Shown here in pieces: positions 56,501 through 63,337 of a stretch of 64,000 nucleotides of DNA. Each line of letters begins with the position of its first letter. Within the stretch, counting starts at the first letter, position 1. The translations under genes were made by a program, and so were the position numbers. The notes under the pieces are model-generated. The model ran no database searches. It saw only the letters and a list, made by a program, of their open reading frames with translations, and was not told the DNA's origin. This DNA is from Brevundimonas sp. UBA7506 (GTDB lineage Bacteria; Pseudomonadota; Alphaproteobacteria; Caulobacterales; Caulobacteraceae), in NCBI RefSeq assembly GCF_002479495.1, contig NZ_DLNQ01000010.1:205458-269457 (forward strand), in the 5' to 3' direction.

Positions 56501-57281
56501 GGCTGACCCGCTTCAGCTTCGGGGCCTGGATCATCAACTGATCCAGCGACACCAGCAGGTCCGCCCGTCCCTCGGCATGATGCACGTTCTCGGGCGCGGT
56601 CTTCGTCAGACCCTCGCGACGCATCACCGCCTCGCTCGCCAGACAGAACTCGCCCGCGCCGGGGATTAGGCAGACGCCTTCCAGCAGATCCTCCAGACGC
56701 CCCTCGCCCGGCGCCCGGCGGAACACCTCGAAGGCCAGCTGCGGCGCCCGGTTGCCGAACGGCCCCAGCGGCAGGTCCTCGAACACCACATAGGCCGTGC
56801 TGCGAAACGCGGGCGCCGTCCCTTCGACCGCCTCGATCAGCGGGTCCGGCGTCTGATCCTGCGTCCCGCGATGCACCCGCATCGTCACCCCGGTCAGATC
56901 CAGCGGCTGGCCGTCGGCCCAGACCCGCCCCACCCCGTCGATCGGACCCTCGCCCAGGGCCACGGCGAAGCTCAGCGAGTAGTCATACTCGACCGTCTTC
57001 TGCCCGCCCTTGCCGCCCGATCGTTTGGTCTTGCTCTCCAGAAACCGCGCGGCCCAGATCACCTGCCCCGCCACGCGCGCGCGTCCGAAGACGCAAGCCA
57101 TCGGCGCGCCGTCCGCCGAAGACTGCAGGGTCAACGCCTCCAGTCTCGGCCCCTTCTGCCGCGTCGGCGACAGACCGGCGACCAGCCGATTGTCGACGGC
57201 CCGTCCGATGGTCGCGCCGACAAAGGCGCCGATCGGCCCGCCGATGGACCCGCCCGCCGCCGCCAGAACCACCTGCGCCAT
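53556..57281 (-). CDS. GTA tail/host-specificity protein gp15 (TIM-barrel-like)
   Basis: A 1241-residue tail protein that caps the GTA tail and is thought to act at the cell surface. N-terminal glycine-rich helix GGSIGGPIGAFVGATIGRAVDNRLV. A tail-hub part (to about 330) precedes the GTA TIM-barrel domain (DWSEYFGRQADGEVRFHLDPLWADANIDYVGIDWYPPLGDWR; GSEMRGLTWTRD). A phage-tail-3-like region and beta-rich C terminus follow. Size matches RcGTA g15. It begins directly after the gp14 stop and is the last cluster gene before the dnaJ-like gene. Confidence 0.9.
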   Translation of the reverse strand: MAQVVLAAAGGSIGGPIGAFVGATIGRAVDNRLVAGLSPTRQKGPRLEALTLQSSADGAPMACVFGRARVAGQVIWAARFLESKTKRSGGKGGQKTVEYDYSLSFAVALGEGPIDGVGRVWADGQPLDLTGVTMRVHRGTQDQTPDPLIEAVEGTAPAFRSTAYVVFEDLPLGPFGNRAPQLAFEVFRRAPGEGRLEDLLEGVCLIPGAGEFCLASEAVMRREGLTKTAPENVHHAEGRADLLVSLDQLMIQAPKLKRVSLIVGWFGDDVRAGECRIRPGVENRSKATEPLTWKVAGLERGEAHLISEVEDAEGGVGPAYGGTPSDETVRQAIRALKARGLEVTLYPFVFMDCVGYPWRGRIKGSDGASGEAEVAAMFGEAEGWGLRRLALHYAGIASEEGADGLLIGSEMRGLTWTRDADGGFPAVAQFRALAAECRAVVGAGVKLSYAADWSEYFGRQADGEVRFHLDPLWADANIDYVGIDWYPPLGDWRAGDWRDGGGGLDAEAGFRGPSSAAYLAEQVAGGEGYDWYYASDADRAAQARTPILDTAHGEDWVFRPKDLKGWWSNLHHERVDGVRSATPTEWIPKMKPIRLTEFGCAAVDRGGNAPNLFQDPKSTENALPPFSTGARDDRMQRRALEAVLKHYADPQNNPVSSVYGGAMLDGADAWCWDARPYPAFPALKEVWADAGAWRAGHWLNGRMSGEAVDLIAAVLRRGGLEEDEFAVGTLEGEAAGYVIDRPMRTRDALEPLLAAFGATAAERDGRVAVSGDEAAVLTLTPTTLALPEESGGLAAERSLEPRPSAARVRFIDETADYQTGSVTARAEQSGDGGGVDADLPVVYDAALATSAARRALATGEGERLTVRLGPLQALKLEPGDVVEVEGRAGEWRAARLDWDEQPTATLEPVVRIASAEATPDWRPGEPPIVVGAPFLRLLDLPPIPGFGPGAEDDGRPVAVIAAEPWRPMTLHGGQDAATLTPRASVTQPATVGMLMTPLTRGVLGRWDETHAITVRIEGTAPQSLPAAAVLGGSNAVAVETAAGWEVVQYRRADLVGGEIWRLSGLLRGQQGSEAATAAGASVGALMVILDRNLPRVDMSADERGLPRLWRAGPTGAPPGGAGFAEAAFTWEARSARPWRPAHLRATVEGGGRRLSWTPRVRIGGDRWDLEPLEVDPRRFRVRVLDDGVEKRVWEVEGLETVYAAGAMAADFPGGPGAGARIAVAQWGEGYGWGSEAVVRLL

Positions 57282-57725
57282 TCAAGCCTCCTTGATCGTC
57301 GGCCAGCGGAAGGCCGCGACCAGTCTTCGCCGCCACCACGGCCCCATCCAGCTCTCGACCACCGACCGCCCCCAGTAGGCGTGGATCATCTTCCATTCCG
57401 GCCCGTCATCGGCCGACAGGATGGCGCAGTGCTTGGCCGGACACCCAGCGCTCATGCGGAACAGCAACACGTCGCCGGCTCGCGCCGCCTCCGGCGCAAT
57501 CTCGATCAGCCAGCGCCGCGCCGCGTGCAGCAGCGTCTCCTCGCCGCCGACCTCGGCCCAGTCGGGGCGGTACGGCGGCGGGCTCTCCGGCTCCTCGCCC
57601 ATCACCTCGCGCCACACCCCGCGCACCAGGCCCAGACAGTCCGCGCCCTCGCCCCTCACGCTGGCCTGATGCCGATAGGGCGTCCCCAGCCAGTCACGCG
57701 CGGCGGCGATCACCTGGTCCCTCAT
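57282..57725 (-). CDS. GTA NlpC/P60 peptidase gp14
   Basis: A 147-residue cell-wall peptidase of the NlpC/P60 family, probably helping the particle pass peptidoglycan. Catalytic Cys is in RGEGADCLGLVRGVWRE and the His in GCPAKHCAILSA; RPTIKEA-type end. Start overlaps the gp13 stop by four nucleotides. Position 14 of the RcGTA order. Confidence 0.92.
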   Translation of the reverse strand: MRDQVIAAARDWLGTPYRHQASVRGEGADCLGLVRGVWREVMGEEPESPPPYRPDWAEVGGEETLLHAARRWLIEIAPEAARAGDVLLFRMSAGCPAKHCAILSADDGPEWKMIHAYWGRSVVESWMGPWWRRRLVAAFRWPTIKEA

Positions 57726-58375
57726 CGGCGGCTCCCGCCGTCGTGGCGGCCGCCGTCCGCCGGTCGCGCGGCGATGAAGTCATCGCCCGGGATGTCGGGA
57801 AAGCCCTGGAAGTTGACGCCGTTGCCGAACCGTCCGGTGCAGCTGCTCCAGCGCTTGTCGCATCGACGCCCGGCGATCGCCTCGACGCTCAACCCGCACC
57901 GCGCATCGCCCAGAACCGCGTCGCAGGTTCGGCCATATGTCCGCCCGACGACCCGCTCCAGCGCCGCCATCGGCCCGTCCAGATCGGCGACAAAGGCCCC
58001 GTTCGCGCGCCGGATCCGCGCCAGGGTTCCGGCCCAAAGCCTCACCCTCAGCGCGGGCTTCATCCAGTCCACGCGCCACAACTCGACCCGAGCCTGATCA
58101 TAGAGGCCCGTCGAAATGTCGTCCTCGGTGATCGCGGCGTCATCCAGCCCGCCGGACGCCGACAGCCCGCCCGCCGCCAGGCCGACCGCGCCCTCGCCCG
58201 CCCCCGCCGTCCAGCCGCTGCCCGCCCGGCAGACCACGCCCTCCAACTCCAGGTCGCGATCATGGTCGGTGAACGCCAGGGTCTCCCCGTCCGTCCGCCG
58301 CAGCACCCAGGCATGGCACAGCATCGCCGCCCCGCTCTCGATGCGGGCGGCCATCTCCTCCGGTAGATCGCGCAT
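57722..58375 (-). CDS. GTA hub protein gp13 (DUF2163)
   Basis: A 217-residue tail-hub protein. VLRRTDGETLAFTDHDRDLELEGVVCRAGSG is the DUF2163 opening, and the C terminus is CDKRWSSCTGRFGNGVNFQGFPDIPGDDF, where the cysteines are conserved and in some homologues bind an iron-sulfur cluster. The ATG at 58375 is 2 nt after the gp12 stop. Confidence 0.93.
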   Translation of the reverse strand: MRDLPEEMAARIESGAAMLCHAWVLRRTDGETLAFTDHDRDLELEGVVCRAGSGWTAGAGEGAVGLAAGGLSASGGLDDAAITEDDISTGLYDQARVELWRVDWMKPALRVRLWAGTLARIRRANGAFVADLDGPMAALERVVGRTYGRTCDAVLGDARCGLSVEAIAGRRCDKRWSSCTGRFGNGVNFQGFPDIPGDDFIAARPADGGRHDGGSRR

Positions 58376-58377
58376 GG

Positions 58378-58989
58378 CTAGACCCGCACCTCGATCAGCG
58401 GCATGGCGACCATCCGTCCGGCCCCGAAGCTCTCCAGCGTCACCTCGATCCGGTCGGCGTCGAAACGCACCGGCGTGTCGAAGACGAAGCCCGCCGTCAC
58501 CACGGCGCCCGACATCGGCGGCGTGGCCAGGGTCATCTCCCCTGTCAGGTGATCCAGCGCGAAGGCCGTCGTCTCGACGCCGTTCACCGCCACGCGCGCC
58601 GAACCTTCAACCGGCTTCGCAATCCGCCGCACATGGTCGCCATAGGTCTTGCCCAGGCGGAACATCCGTCGCACCCCGTCCCCGGTCCCGATCCTCTGGT
58701 CCATCGCCGCCACGGCCTCGCCGGGCGCACAACTCTTGAAGTCAGCGAAGTCGCGGAACCGGAAGCCGTACAGCCGCCCACGTCGCGCCTCGAAAAACGC
58801 CGTCAGCGCGGCCATGTCGTCCAGCGATTTCAGCCCCGCCCCGATCAGATAGCGCCTGCGCCCCTCGGCCCACGGCGTCGAGCGCCGCTCGAATCCGGAG
58901 CCCAGCGTCGTGATCTCCGTCCTTCGCTCCACTCCGCCGGTCGACCCGAACGCCAGCCGCGCGGGCAGACGCACCTCATGAAAGGCCAT
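58378..58989 (-). CDS. GTA distal tail protein gp12 (DUF2460)
   Basis: A 203-residue distal-tail protein. FHEVRLPARLAFGSTGGVERRTEITTLGSGFERRS and ARRGRLYGFRFRDFADFKSC are the DUF2460 hallmarks. I chose the ATG at 58989 with AGGAG 7 nt upstream over a TTG one codon earlier. Normally it follows gp11 directly; here two opposite-strand genes and 1.6 kb intervene. Confidence 0.94.
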   Translation of the reverse strand: MAFHEVRLPARLAFGSTGGVERRTEITTLGSGFERRSTPWAEGRRRYLIGAGLKSLDDMAALTAFFEARRGRLYGFRFRDFADFKSCAPGEAVAAMDQRIGTGDGVRRMFRLGKTYGDHVRRIAKPVEGSARVAVNGVETTAFALDHLTGEMTLATPPMSGAVVTAGFVFDTPVRFDADRIEVTLESFGAGRMVAMPLIEVRV

Positions 58990-59074
58990 CAAAGACTCCT
59001 GTTATCTTGATTCTCCGCGACAGCCCGTCCAGTGACCCGGAGGCGGTCCCATCGACCGCGGTCGGGGGACCTTC

Positions 59075-59707
59075 ATGCGCGGTGAAATTCTCAGCTACGA
59101 CGCGGTCAGCGGCGAAGGCCTGATCAGCGGCGACGATCTGATGCGCTATCGCTTCTCACGGATCGACGTCGGCGGCGCCCAGGAGCCCGCTCCGGGCCTG
59201 CGCGTCGATTTCGTGCCGTTGGAGGATCGCGCCAGCCAGATCATCCCCCTGCTTGTTCAGGCCGGAGGGTTGTCGCCGACGGCCTTCGGTCCGGCCGAGC
59301 CCGCGCTCGGGATGTGGGCCTATTTTGTCCGTTGCATCCGCCAGAAGTTCGTCGACGGCGACGGCCGCGCGCGACGGCTGGAATACTGGTCCTTTGTCCT
59401 CTTCGCCTGGCTGACGATAATGGCGGCCTTCCTGCCCTTCTTCTTCCTCGTGGGCCTGAACGACGACAGCGATTCACTTTCCGCCGTCGCCGTTCTGGCC
59501 ATGCTGGCGCCCGCCCTATGGGGACTGTTCCTGATGTTTCCCGGCATCGCCCTGGCTTCGCGGCGTCTGCACGACGTCGGCCTGTCGGGCTGGCTCTATC
59601 TGATCAGCTTCGTCCCCTATGTCGGCGGCCTCTTCATGCTGGTCGTGGCCTGCATTCCCTCCCAGCCCCACCCCAATCGCTACGGCCTCACGCCGAAACG
59701 ATTCTGA
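59075..59707 (+). CDS. Cold-shock-like + DUF805 membrane protein (copy 1)
   Basis: A 210-residue protein. The N-terminal 70 residues (RGEILSYDAVSGEGLISGDDLMRYRFSR) look like a cold-shock/OB-fold domain. The rest is a DUF805 membrane domain: RARRLEYWSFVLFAWL, ASRRLHDVGLSGWLYL, four hydrophobic segments, NRYGLTPKRF tail. ATG at 59075 with GGGGACC upstream. It is a paralogue of the next gene and lies on the strand opposite the GTA cluster. Function unknown. Confidence 0.85.
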   Translation: MRGEILSYDAVSGEGLISGDDLMRYRFSRIDVGGAQEPAPGLRVDFVPLEDRASQIIPLLVQAGGLSPTAFGPAEPALGMWAYFVRCIRQKFVDGDGRARRLEYWSFVLFAWLTIMAAFLPFFFLVGLNDDSDSLSAVAVLAMLAPALWGLFLMFPGIALASRRLHDVGLSGWLYLISFVPYVGGLFMLVVACIPSQPHPNRYGLTPKRF

Positions 59708-59832
59708 CCCAAACTGAGACTCATTCTTAAAAACCTGACTTAAGGTCACGCTTCGGGTTGTCTGGAAACCGTCGCTCGGTCATGTTCTGACTCATGCGGC
59801 CGGGGGCCGTTCAGAACTCAGGAGACTTGCGC

Positions 59833-60534
59833 GTGCGCGGTGAAATTCTCAGCTACGACGATGTATCGGGCACGGGCCTGATCAGCGGCGACGACAGCAT
59901 CCGTTACGGCTTCGCCCGTTCGGCCATCCAGGCCGGCGGCGTCATCCGCGCCGGCGCCCGCGTCGATTTCGTGCCGGAAGGCCTGGAAGCGACCCAGATC
60001 ATGGTCCTGGCCGGCGACCCCGCCGCCGCCTTCGGCCAGGCCGCCAGCTCGGCCTACGTCGCCCGCGACACCGGCGGCGGTTACGACTTCGCCAGCGCCA
60101 TGTTCTCGTTCAACGGCCGCCTGCGCCGCCAGCACTTCTGGATCAGCTGGCTGATCCTGTTCGGCGTCAGCATCGTCACCGGCTGGCTGCCGATCATCGG
60201 CGGCCTGATCGGCCTGGTCCTGATCTGGCCCAACCTGGCCATCTCGGTGAAGCGCCTGCACGACATGGGCAAGTCCGGCTGGTTCGTCGTCATTCCCTAT
60301 GTCGCCATGATCATCGGCTTCATCATGATCATCAGCGCCGTCGGCCTGGCCATCTTCACCAATCCCCAGGCCCTCGAAAACGAAGATCCGGCCGTCCTCA
60401 TGTCCATGTTCGGCTCCATGTTTGGCGGCTTCGCCATCATGGGTCTGGTCGGCCTGGCCTTCCTGCTCTGGATCGGCATCACCGACAGCCAGCGCGGCGA
60501 CAACAAGTTCGGCCCCAATCCCAAGGGCGAATGA
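59833..60534 (+). CDS. Cold-shock-like + DUF805 membrane protein (copy 2)
   Basis: A 233-residue paralogue of copy 1: RGEILSYDDVSGTGLISGDDSIRYGFARS at the N terminus, then FNGRLRRQHFWISWLILFGV, AISVKRLHDMGKSGWFVV and RGDNKFGPNPKGE. It has one extra hydrophobic pair and a longer loop (FTNPQALENEDPAVLMSMFG). I chose GTG at 59833, behind CAGGAGACTT, because it aligns with the ATG of copy 1; an ATG 13 codons upstream is less likely. Ends at a strong terminator. Confidence 0.85.
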   Translation: MRGEILSYDDVSGTGLISGDDSIRYGFARSAIQAGGVIRAGARVDFVPEGLEATQIMVLAGDPAAAFGQAASSAYVARDTGGGYDFASAMFSFNGRLRRQHFWISWLILFGVSIVTGWLPIIGGLIGLVLIWPNLAISVKRLHDMGKSGWFVVIPYVAMIIGFIMIISAVGLAIFTNPQALENEDPAVLMSMFGSMFGGFAIMGLVGLAFLLWIGITDSQRGDNKFGPNPKGE

Positions 60535-60542
60535 TCGACCTG

Positions 60543-60569
60543 AAGGGCGCTCTTCGGAGCGCCCTTTTT
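60543..60569 (+). terminator. Rho-independent terminator after DUF805 copy 2
   Basis: GGGCGCTC-TTCG-GAGCGCCC followed by TTTTTC on the plus strand. The T-run is missing in the minus direction, so it should stop the DUF805 message but not the GTA message. Confidence 0.88.
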
Positions 60570-60667
60570 CGTTCAGGCTACCGCGCGCCGCACGGCGGCT
60601 TGCTGCTTGAGCCTCATTCTTCTCTCGCTATCGCTCGACGCGCGGCGCCTCCGCTGCCCGAGCGCCG

Positions 60668-61198
60668 CTACATCCTTCGCGCGCCCAGCGCCGTCGCCCG
60701 CGCCAGCATCCGTGCGATCTGCGCCTCGGATCGCAGCAGGCCCTGCGCCCCGCCCTCCACGCTGACATTGACCGTCACCCCCGCTCCGCCGCCCATCGGT
60801 TCGATGCTGCCCGCGCCCGCCGGCCGGAACACCTCCGGTCCCCGCTCGCCGACCAGATAGGCCCCGCCGCCCAGCACCGGCCCGCCCTCGGCCCGCGCCC
60901 CTCCGAAGCCGCTCATCACCGCCGAGATCGCGTCCGACAGACCGCCGCCCCGGCCCGAACCCGCCGCCGCATTGACGGCGTTCAGCACCGCCCGCGCCAA
61001 CTCGGCCAGGGTGACCTCCCCGTCCGCCGCCGCCCGCGTCAGCGACCGCGTCAGGCTCTCGCCCGCCCGTCCGAACGCCTCCTCGATCGAGGCCGCCGCC
61101 CGCTCCGCCGGTTCCCGCAGCGCCTCCAGCGCCGCCGCCGCCTCCGCCGCCTTCACCGGCACGGCGTCGATCCCGTCCGGCCTGAAACCATCAGTCAT
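60668..61198 (-). CDS. GTA tail tape-measure protein gp11 (short)
   Basis: A 176-residue tape-measure-like protein. An alanine-rich helix (VKAAEAAAALEALREPAERAAASIEEAFGRAGESL) precedes a glycine-rich hydrophobic part and the phage C-terminal motif ARAEGGPVLGGGAYLVGERGPEVFRPAGAGSI. RcGTA tape measures are around 220 residues, so a slightly shorter tail tube is inferred. Its start overlaps the end of gp10.1. Confidence 0.87.
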   Translation of the reverse strand: MTDGFRPDGIDAVPVKAAEAAAALEALREPAERAAASIEEAFGRAGESLTRSLTRAAADGEVTLAELARAVLNAVNAAAGSGRGGGLSDAISAVMSGFGGARAEGGPVLGGGAYLVGERGPEVFRPAGAGSIEPMGGGAGVTVNVSVEGGAQGLLRSEAQIARMLARATALGARRM

Positions 61199-61364
61199 CC
61201 GGCCACATCTCCCTCATCCGCTCCAGCTCGCTTCGCCCCAGCGGCGCCGCCTGAACCGGCCCCGCCGTCAGCATCCGCCATTCCTTCAGCGACAGCCGCC
61301 AGAACCCCTCCGGCCCCACGCCCATCCGCGCCGCCGCCTGAATCATCTCGCCCCACGCAGTCAT
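61191..61364 (-). CDS. GTA tail assembly chaperone gp10.1-like
   Basis: A 57-residue protein. AARMGVGPEGFWRLSLKEWRMLT matches the rcc01693/phage tail assembly chaperone family (pattern G-L-x-P-x-x-F-W-x-L-T/S-x-x-E). ATG at 61364 overlaps the gp10 stop (ATGA); its 3' end overlaps gp11 by 8 nt. Confidence 0.85.
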   Translation of the reverse strand: MTAWGEMIQAAARMGVGPEGFWRLSLKEWRMLTAGPVQAAPLGRSELERMREMWPDD

Positions 61365-61651
61365 GCGGCCGCCGCAAACGCCTTCGCCACCGCCTCCGCC
61401 GCCTCGCGCGGATCGACCGCCGCGCTCGCCAGCCCGTCCGCCAGCGCCCCCTCGCCCCCGCCGCGCAGCAGGGCCGCCAGAACCACCATCAGATCCCGCG
61501 CCGACAGCGAGCGCATCCGCTCGGCCAGCGCCGCCATTCCGGCTGTGCCCAGCCCTGTCTCGATCTCGGCCAAGGCTCCCAGCGTCAGACACAGCCTCCG
61601 CTCCGCCCCCGCCAGAACCGCGACCGCCTCGCCCCGCACGCCGTTCACCAT
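61361..61651 (-). CDS. GTA gp10 family protein
   Basis: A 96-residue protein of the GTA gp10 family, a likely tail chaperone. VRGEAVAVLAGAERRLCLTLGALAEIETGLG and ALAERMRSLSARDLMVVLAALLRGGG are characteristic. ATG at 61651 overlaps the gp9 stop (TGATG); a GTG one codon upstream is an alternative. Confidence 0.9.
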   Translation of the reverse strand: MVNGVRGEAVAVLAGAERRLCLTLGALAEIETGLGTAGMAALAERMRSLSARDLMVVLAALLRGGGEGALADGLASAAVDPREAAEAVAKAFAAAA

Positions 61652-62061
61652 CACAGCGCCTCGAAACTGATCTCGCCCGCGCTCGCCAGGCTCAGCGCAA
61701 AGCTCGCCTCCCCCTCGTGCTCGCCGGCGTACTCCAGCGCCGCCACGATGAACGCCCCCTCCAGCACGCCGAAGTCCGGCACGATCAGCCGCCAGGTCCT
61801 GGCCGCCTGTTCAAAGAAGGCCTCGCGGATCAGGGCGTCGGACGCCGCGTCGCGGAAAATCCCCTGCCCCGACACCGCCGCCGACTTCACGCCCGCGCCC
61901 GCCAACAGTTCGCGCCAGCGCCCGGCGCTGTCGCCGTCGGTGGCGTCCACCGTCCTGGCGTTCAGTGAAATCGTCCGCGCCCTCAGGCCCGCCACCGTGG
62001 TGAAGACGCCGCCCGCGCCCTCGATCTTCAGCAAGAGGTCCTTGCCGCGTTGCGCCGTCAT
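61651..62061 (-). CDS. GTA major tail protein gp9
   Basis: A 136-residue tail-tube protein. AQRGKDLLLKIEGAGGVFTTVAGLRARTISLNARTVDATDGDSAGRWRELL is the TP901-1/GTA major tail signature; FRDAASDALIREAFFEQAARTWRLIVPDFG and a C-terminal GEHEGEASFALSLASAGEISF follow. I chose the ATG at 62061; the upstream codons come from the adjacent repeat. Confidence 0.93.
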   Translation of the reverse strand: MTAQRGKDLLLKIEGAGGVFTTVAGLRARTISLNARTVDATDGDSAGRWRELLAGAGVKSAAVSGQGIFRDAASDALIREAFFEQAARTWRLIVPDFGVLEGAFIVAALEYAGEHEGEASFALSLASAGEISFEAL

Positions 62062-62068
62062 GCCTTCA

Positions 62069-62203
62069 ATCCTCCCTTGTCGCGCAGCGACGGGGGAGGG
62101 GGACCGCGAAGCGGTGGAGGGGGCAAGCCCCACGCACTGCCCGCTTCCGCCCCCTCCACCATGCTGCGCATGGTCCCCCTCCCCCGCTGCGCAGGGGAGG
62201 ATC
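62069..62203. repeat. Inverted pair of two-hairpin repeats, B type (R5)
   Basis: Ends ATCCTCCC and GGGGAGGATC; inner stems ACCGC-GAA-GCGGT on the left and, inverted on the right, ACCATGC-GCA-GCATGGT, the same right inner stem as in R4. It fills the gp8-gp9 gap without damaging either gene. Confidence 0.85.
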
Positions 62204-62208
62204 AGTTC

Positions 62209-62616
62209 TCAAACCTCTTCCGTCACGGCCCGCAGCCGCATCACCGCCCAGGCCCGTTTCAGGTCCGCGCTGCGGAACACGTCGGTGAAGGTCACGCCCA
62301 GGCTGACCGCCTTCACCCCATCGGCCTCGACCGGCGCATCAGCGACCCGCGCCCGCACCGCCGCCGCCACCGCCCGCGCCTCTTCCATGCCGGCAAAGCG
62401 GCTGGCGCAGGTCAGGGTCAGCCGATGCTCGACCCCGCCCCCGTCAGCGTTCACCCCTCGGCTCTCGCCCTTGCCGATCAGCAGATGCGGAAACGCGGGC
62501 TCCTCCGGCGGCTGGTCCCAGACCCTCACGGGATCGCCCAGCAGCGCCTGCAATCCCCCGTCTCCCTTCAGCCATTCGATCAGCGCCTTCACCAGCGCCC
62601 CCTCATGATCCCTCAT
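62209..62616 (-). CDS. GTA gp8, DUF3168 tail-completion protein
   Basis: A 135-residue DUF3168 protein: HEGALVKALIEWLKGDGGLQALLGDPVRVWDQPP, FPHLLIGKGESRG and LTLTCASRFAGMEEARAVAAAVR. Works at the head-tail junction. Start overlaps the gp7 stop by four nucleotides. Confidence 0.92.
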   Translation of the reverse strand: MRDHEGALVKALIEWLKGDGGLQALLGDPVRVWDQPPEEPAFPHLLIGKGESRGVNADGGGVEHRLTLTCASRFAGMEEARAVAAAVRARVADAPVEADGVKAVSLGVTFTDVFRSADLKRAWAVMRLRAVTEEV

Positions 62617-62915
62617 CGCGCCCGCTCCAGGTTCAGCCGCACCCGCCCCGCCGCCTTCGGATCAGCCTCGATCCCGACGACACCCCAGTCCGCCCCACCG
62701 AAGCGCACCATCAGCCCCTCGGCCAGCCTCGGATCGGCCCGCACGGTCGCGCTCAGCGTCTCCACGCCCCGCGTCACCCCGCCCTCCGTCCGCTCGCGCC
62801 GACGCCGTGCGCCGAGGCTCAGCCACAGCGACCCCACGGGCTCATAGCTGACGACGCGCCCGCCATAGGGCGTCTCCGCCTCCACCGCCCGCACCAGGCT
62901 CGCGATCACCTTCAC
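62613..62915 (-). CDS. GTA head-closure protein gp7
   Basis: A 100-residue head-closure protein. RVVSYEPVGSLWLSLGARRRRERTEGG is the SPP1 gp16/head-closure pattern; RADPRLAEGLMVRFGGADWGVVGIE matches. GTG at 62915 overlaps the gp6 stop and gives a better N terminus than an ATG at 62945 inside gp6. Confidence 0.88.
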   Translation of the reverse strand: MKVIASLVRAVEAETPYGGRVVSYEPVGSLWLSLGARRRRERTEGGVTRGVETLSATVRADPRLAEGLMVRFGGADWGVVGIEADPKAAGRVRLNLERAR

Positions 62916-63178
62916 AGCCGCACCACGCGATAGGGCGCGATCCACCCCTCGACTGGCGCCGCCGACATCTCGCTCTCGCCGCGCTCATAGGCCCGCAGCA
63001 CCAGCATCATCACCGCCAGCCGCAGCGGCGCCGCCGAGGTCGAAGCCAGGCTCAGCCCCACCTCCCCCTCCACCCGCGCCCGCGCGGCGTCGATCAGGGT
63101 CTGGATCAGCCCGTCCTCCGCCTCATGCTCGACGCGCAGGAAAAGCTTCGCCTCCGTGAGGGTCACGGGTGCGCTCAT
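62912..63178 (-). CDS. GTA head-tail connector gp6 (short form)
   Basis: An 88-residue HK97 gp6-like connector: VTLTEAKLFLRVEHEAEDGLIQTLIDAARARVEGEVGL. RcGTA gp6 is about twice this length, so this is a short form limited to the core. AGGAGATTTGAGC precedes the ATG at 63178. Confidence 0.87.
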   Translation of the reverse strand: MSAPVTLTEAKLFLRVEHEAEDGLIQTLIDAARARVEGEVGLSLASTSAAPLRLAVMMLVLRAYERGESEMSAAPVEGWIAPYRVVRL

Positions 63179-63202
63179 GCTCAAATCTCCTGTTTCCCTC
63201 TT

Positions 63203-63327
63203 CCTTCGCCCCTTGTGGGAGAAGGTGGCCGCCGAAGGCGGACGGATGAGGGGTCCCACCGCTGCAAACCCCTCACCCTCCCACCGCTCACGCGGCGGGT
63301 CCCTCCCTCTCCCACAAGGGGAGAGGG
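63203..63327. repeat. Inverted pair of two-hairpin repeats (R6)
   Basis: Left CCTTCGCCC-CTTGT-GGGAGAAGG (one mismatch) with inner CCGCC-GAA-GGCGG; right copy inverted, CCCTCTCCC-CTTGT-GGGAGAGGG on the minus strand, with an inner CCGC/GCGG stem. Both copies share the loop CTTGT. It lies between gp5 and gp6. Confidence 0.82.
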
Positions 63328-63337
63328 GTCAGTTCAT

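Noticed and set aside
59794..59832. Upstream ATG for DUF805 copy 2
   Set aside because: It adds 13 residues not present in the paralogue and overlaps the CAGGAG ribosome site that serves the GTG at 59833.
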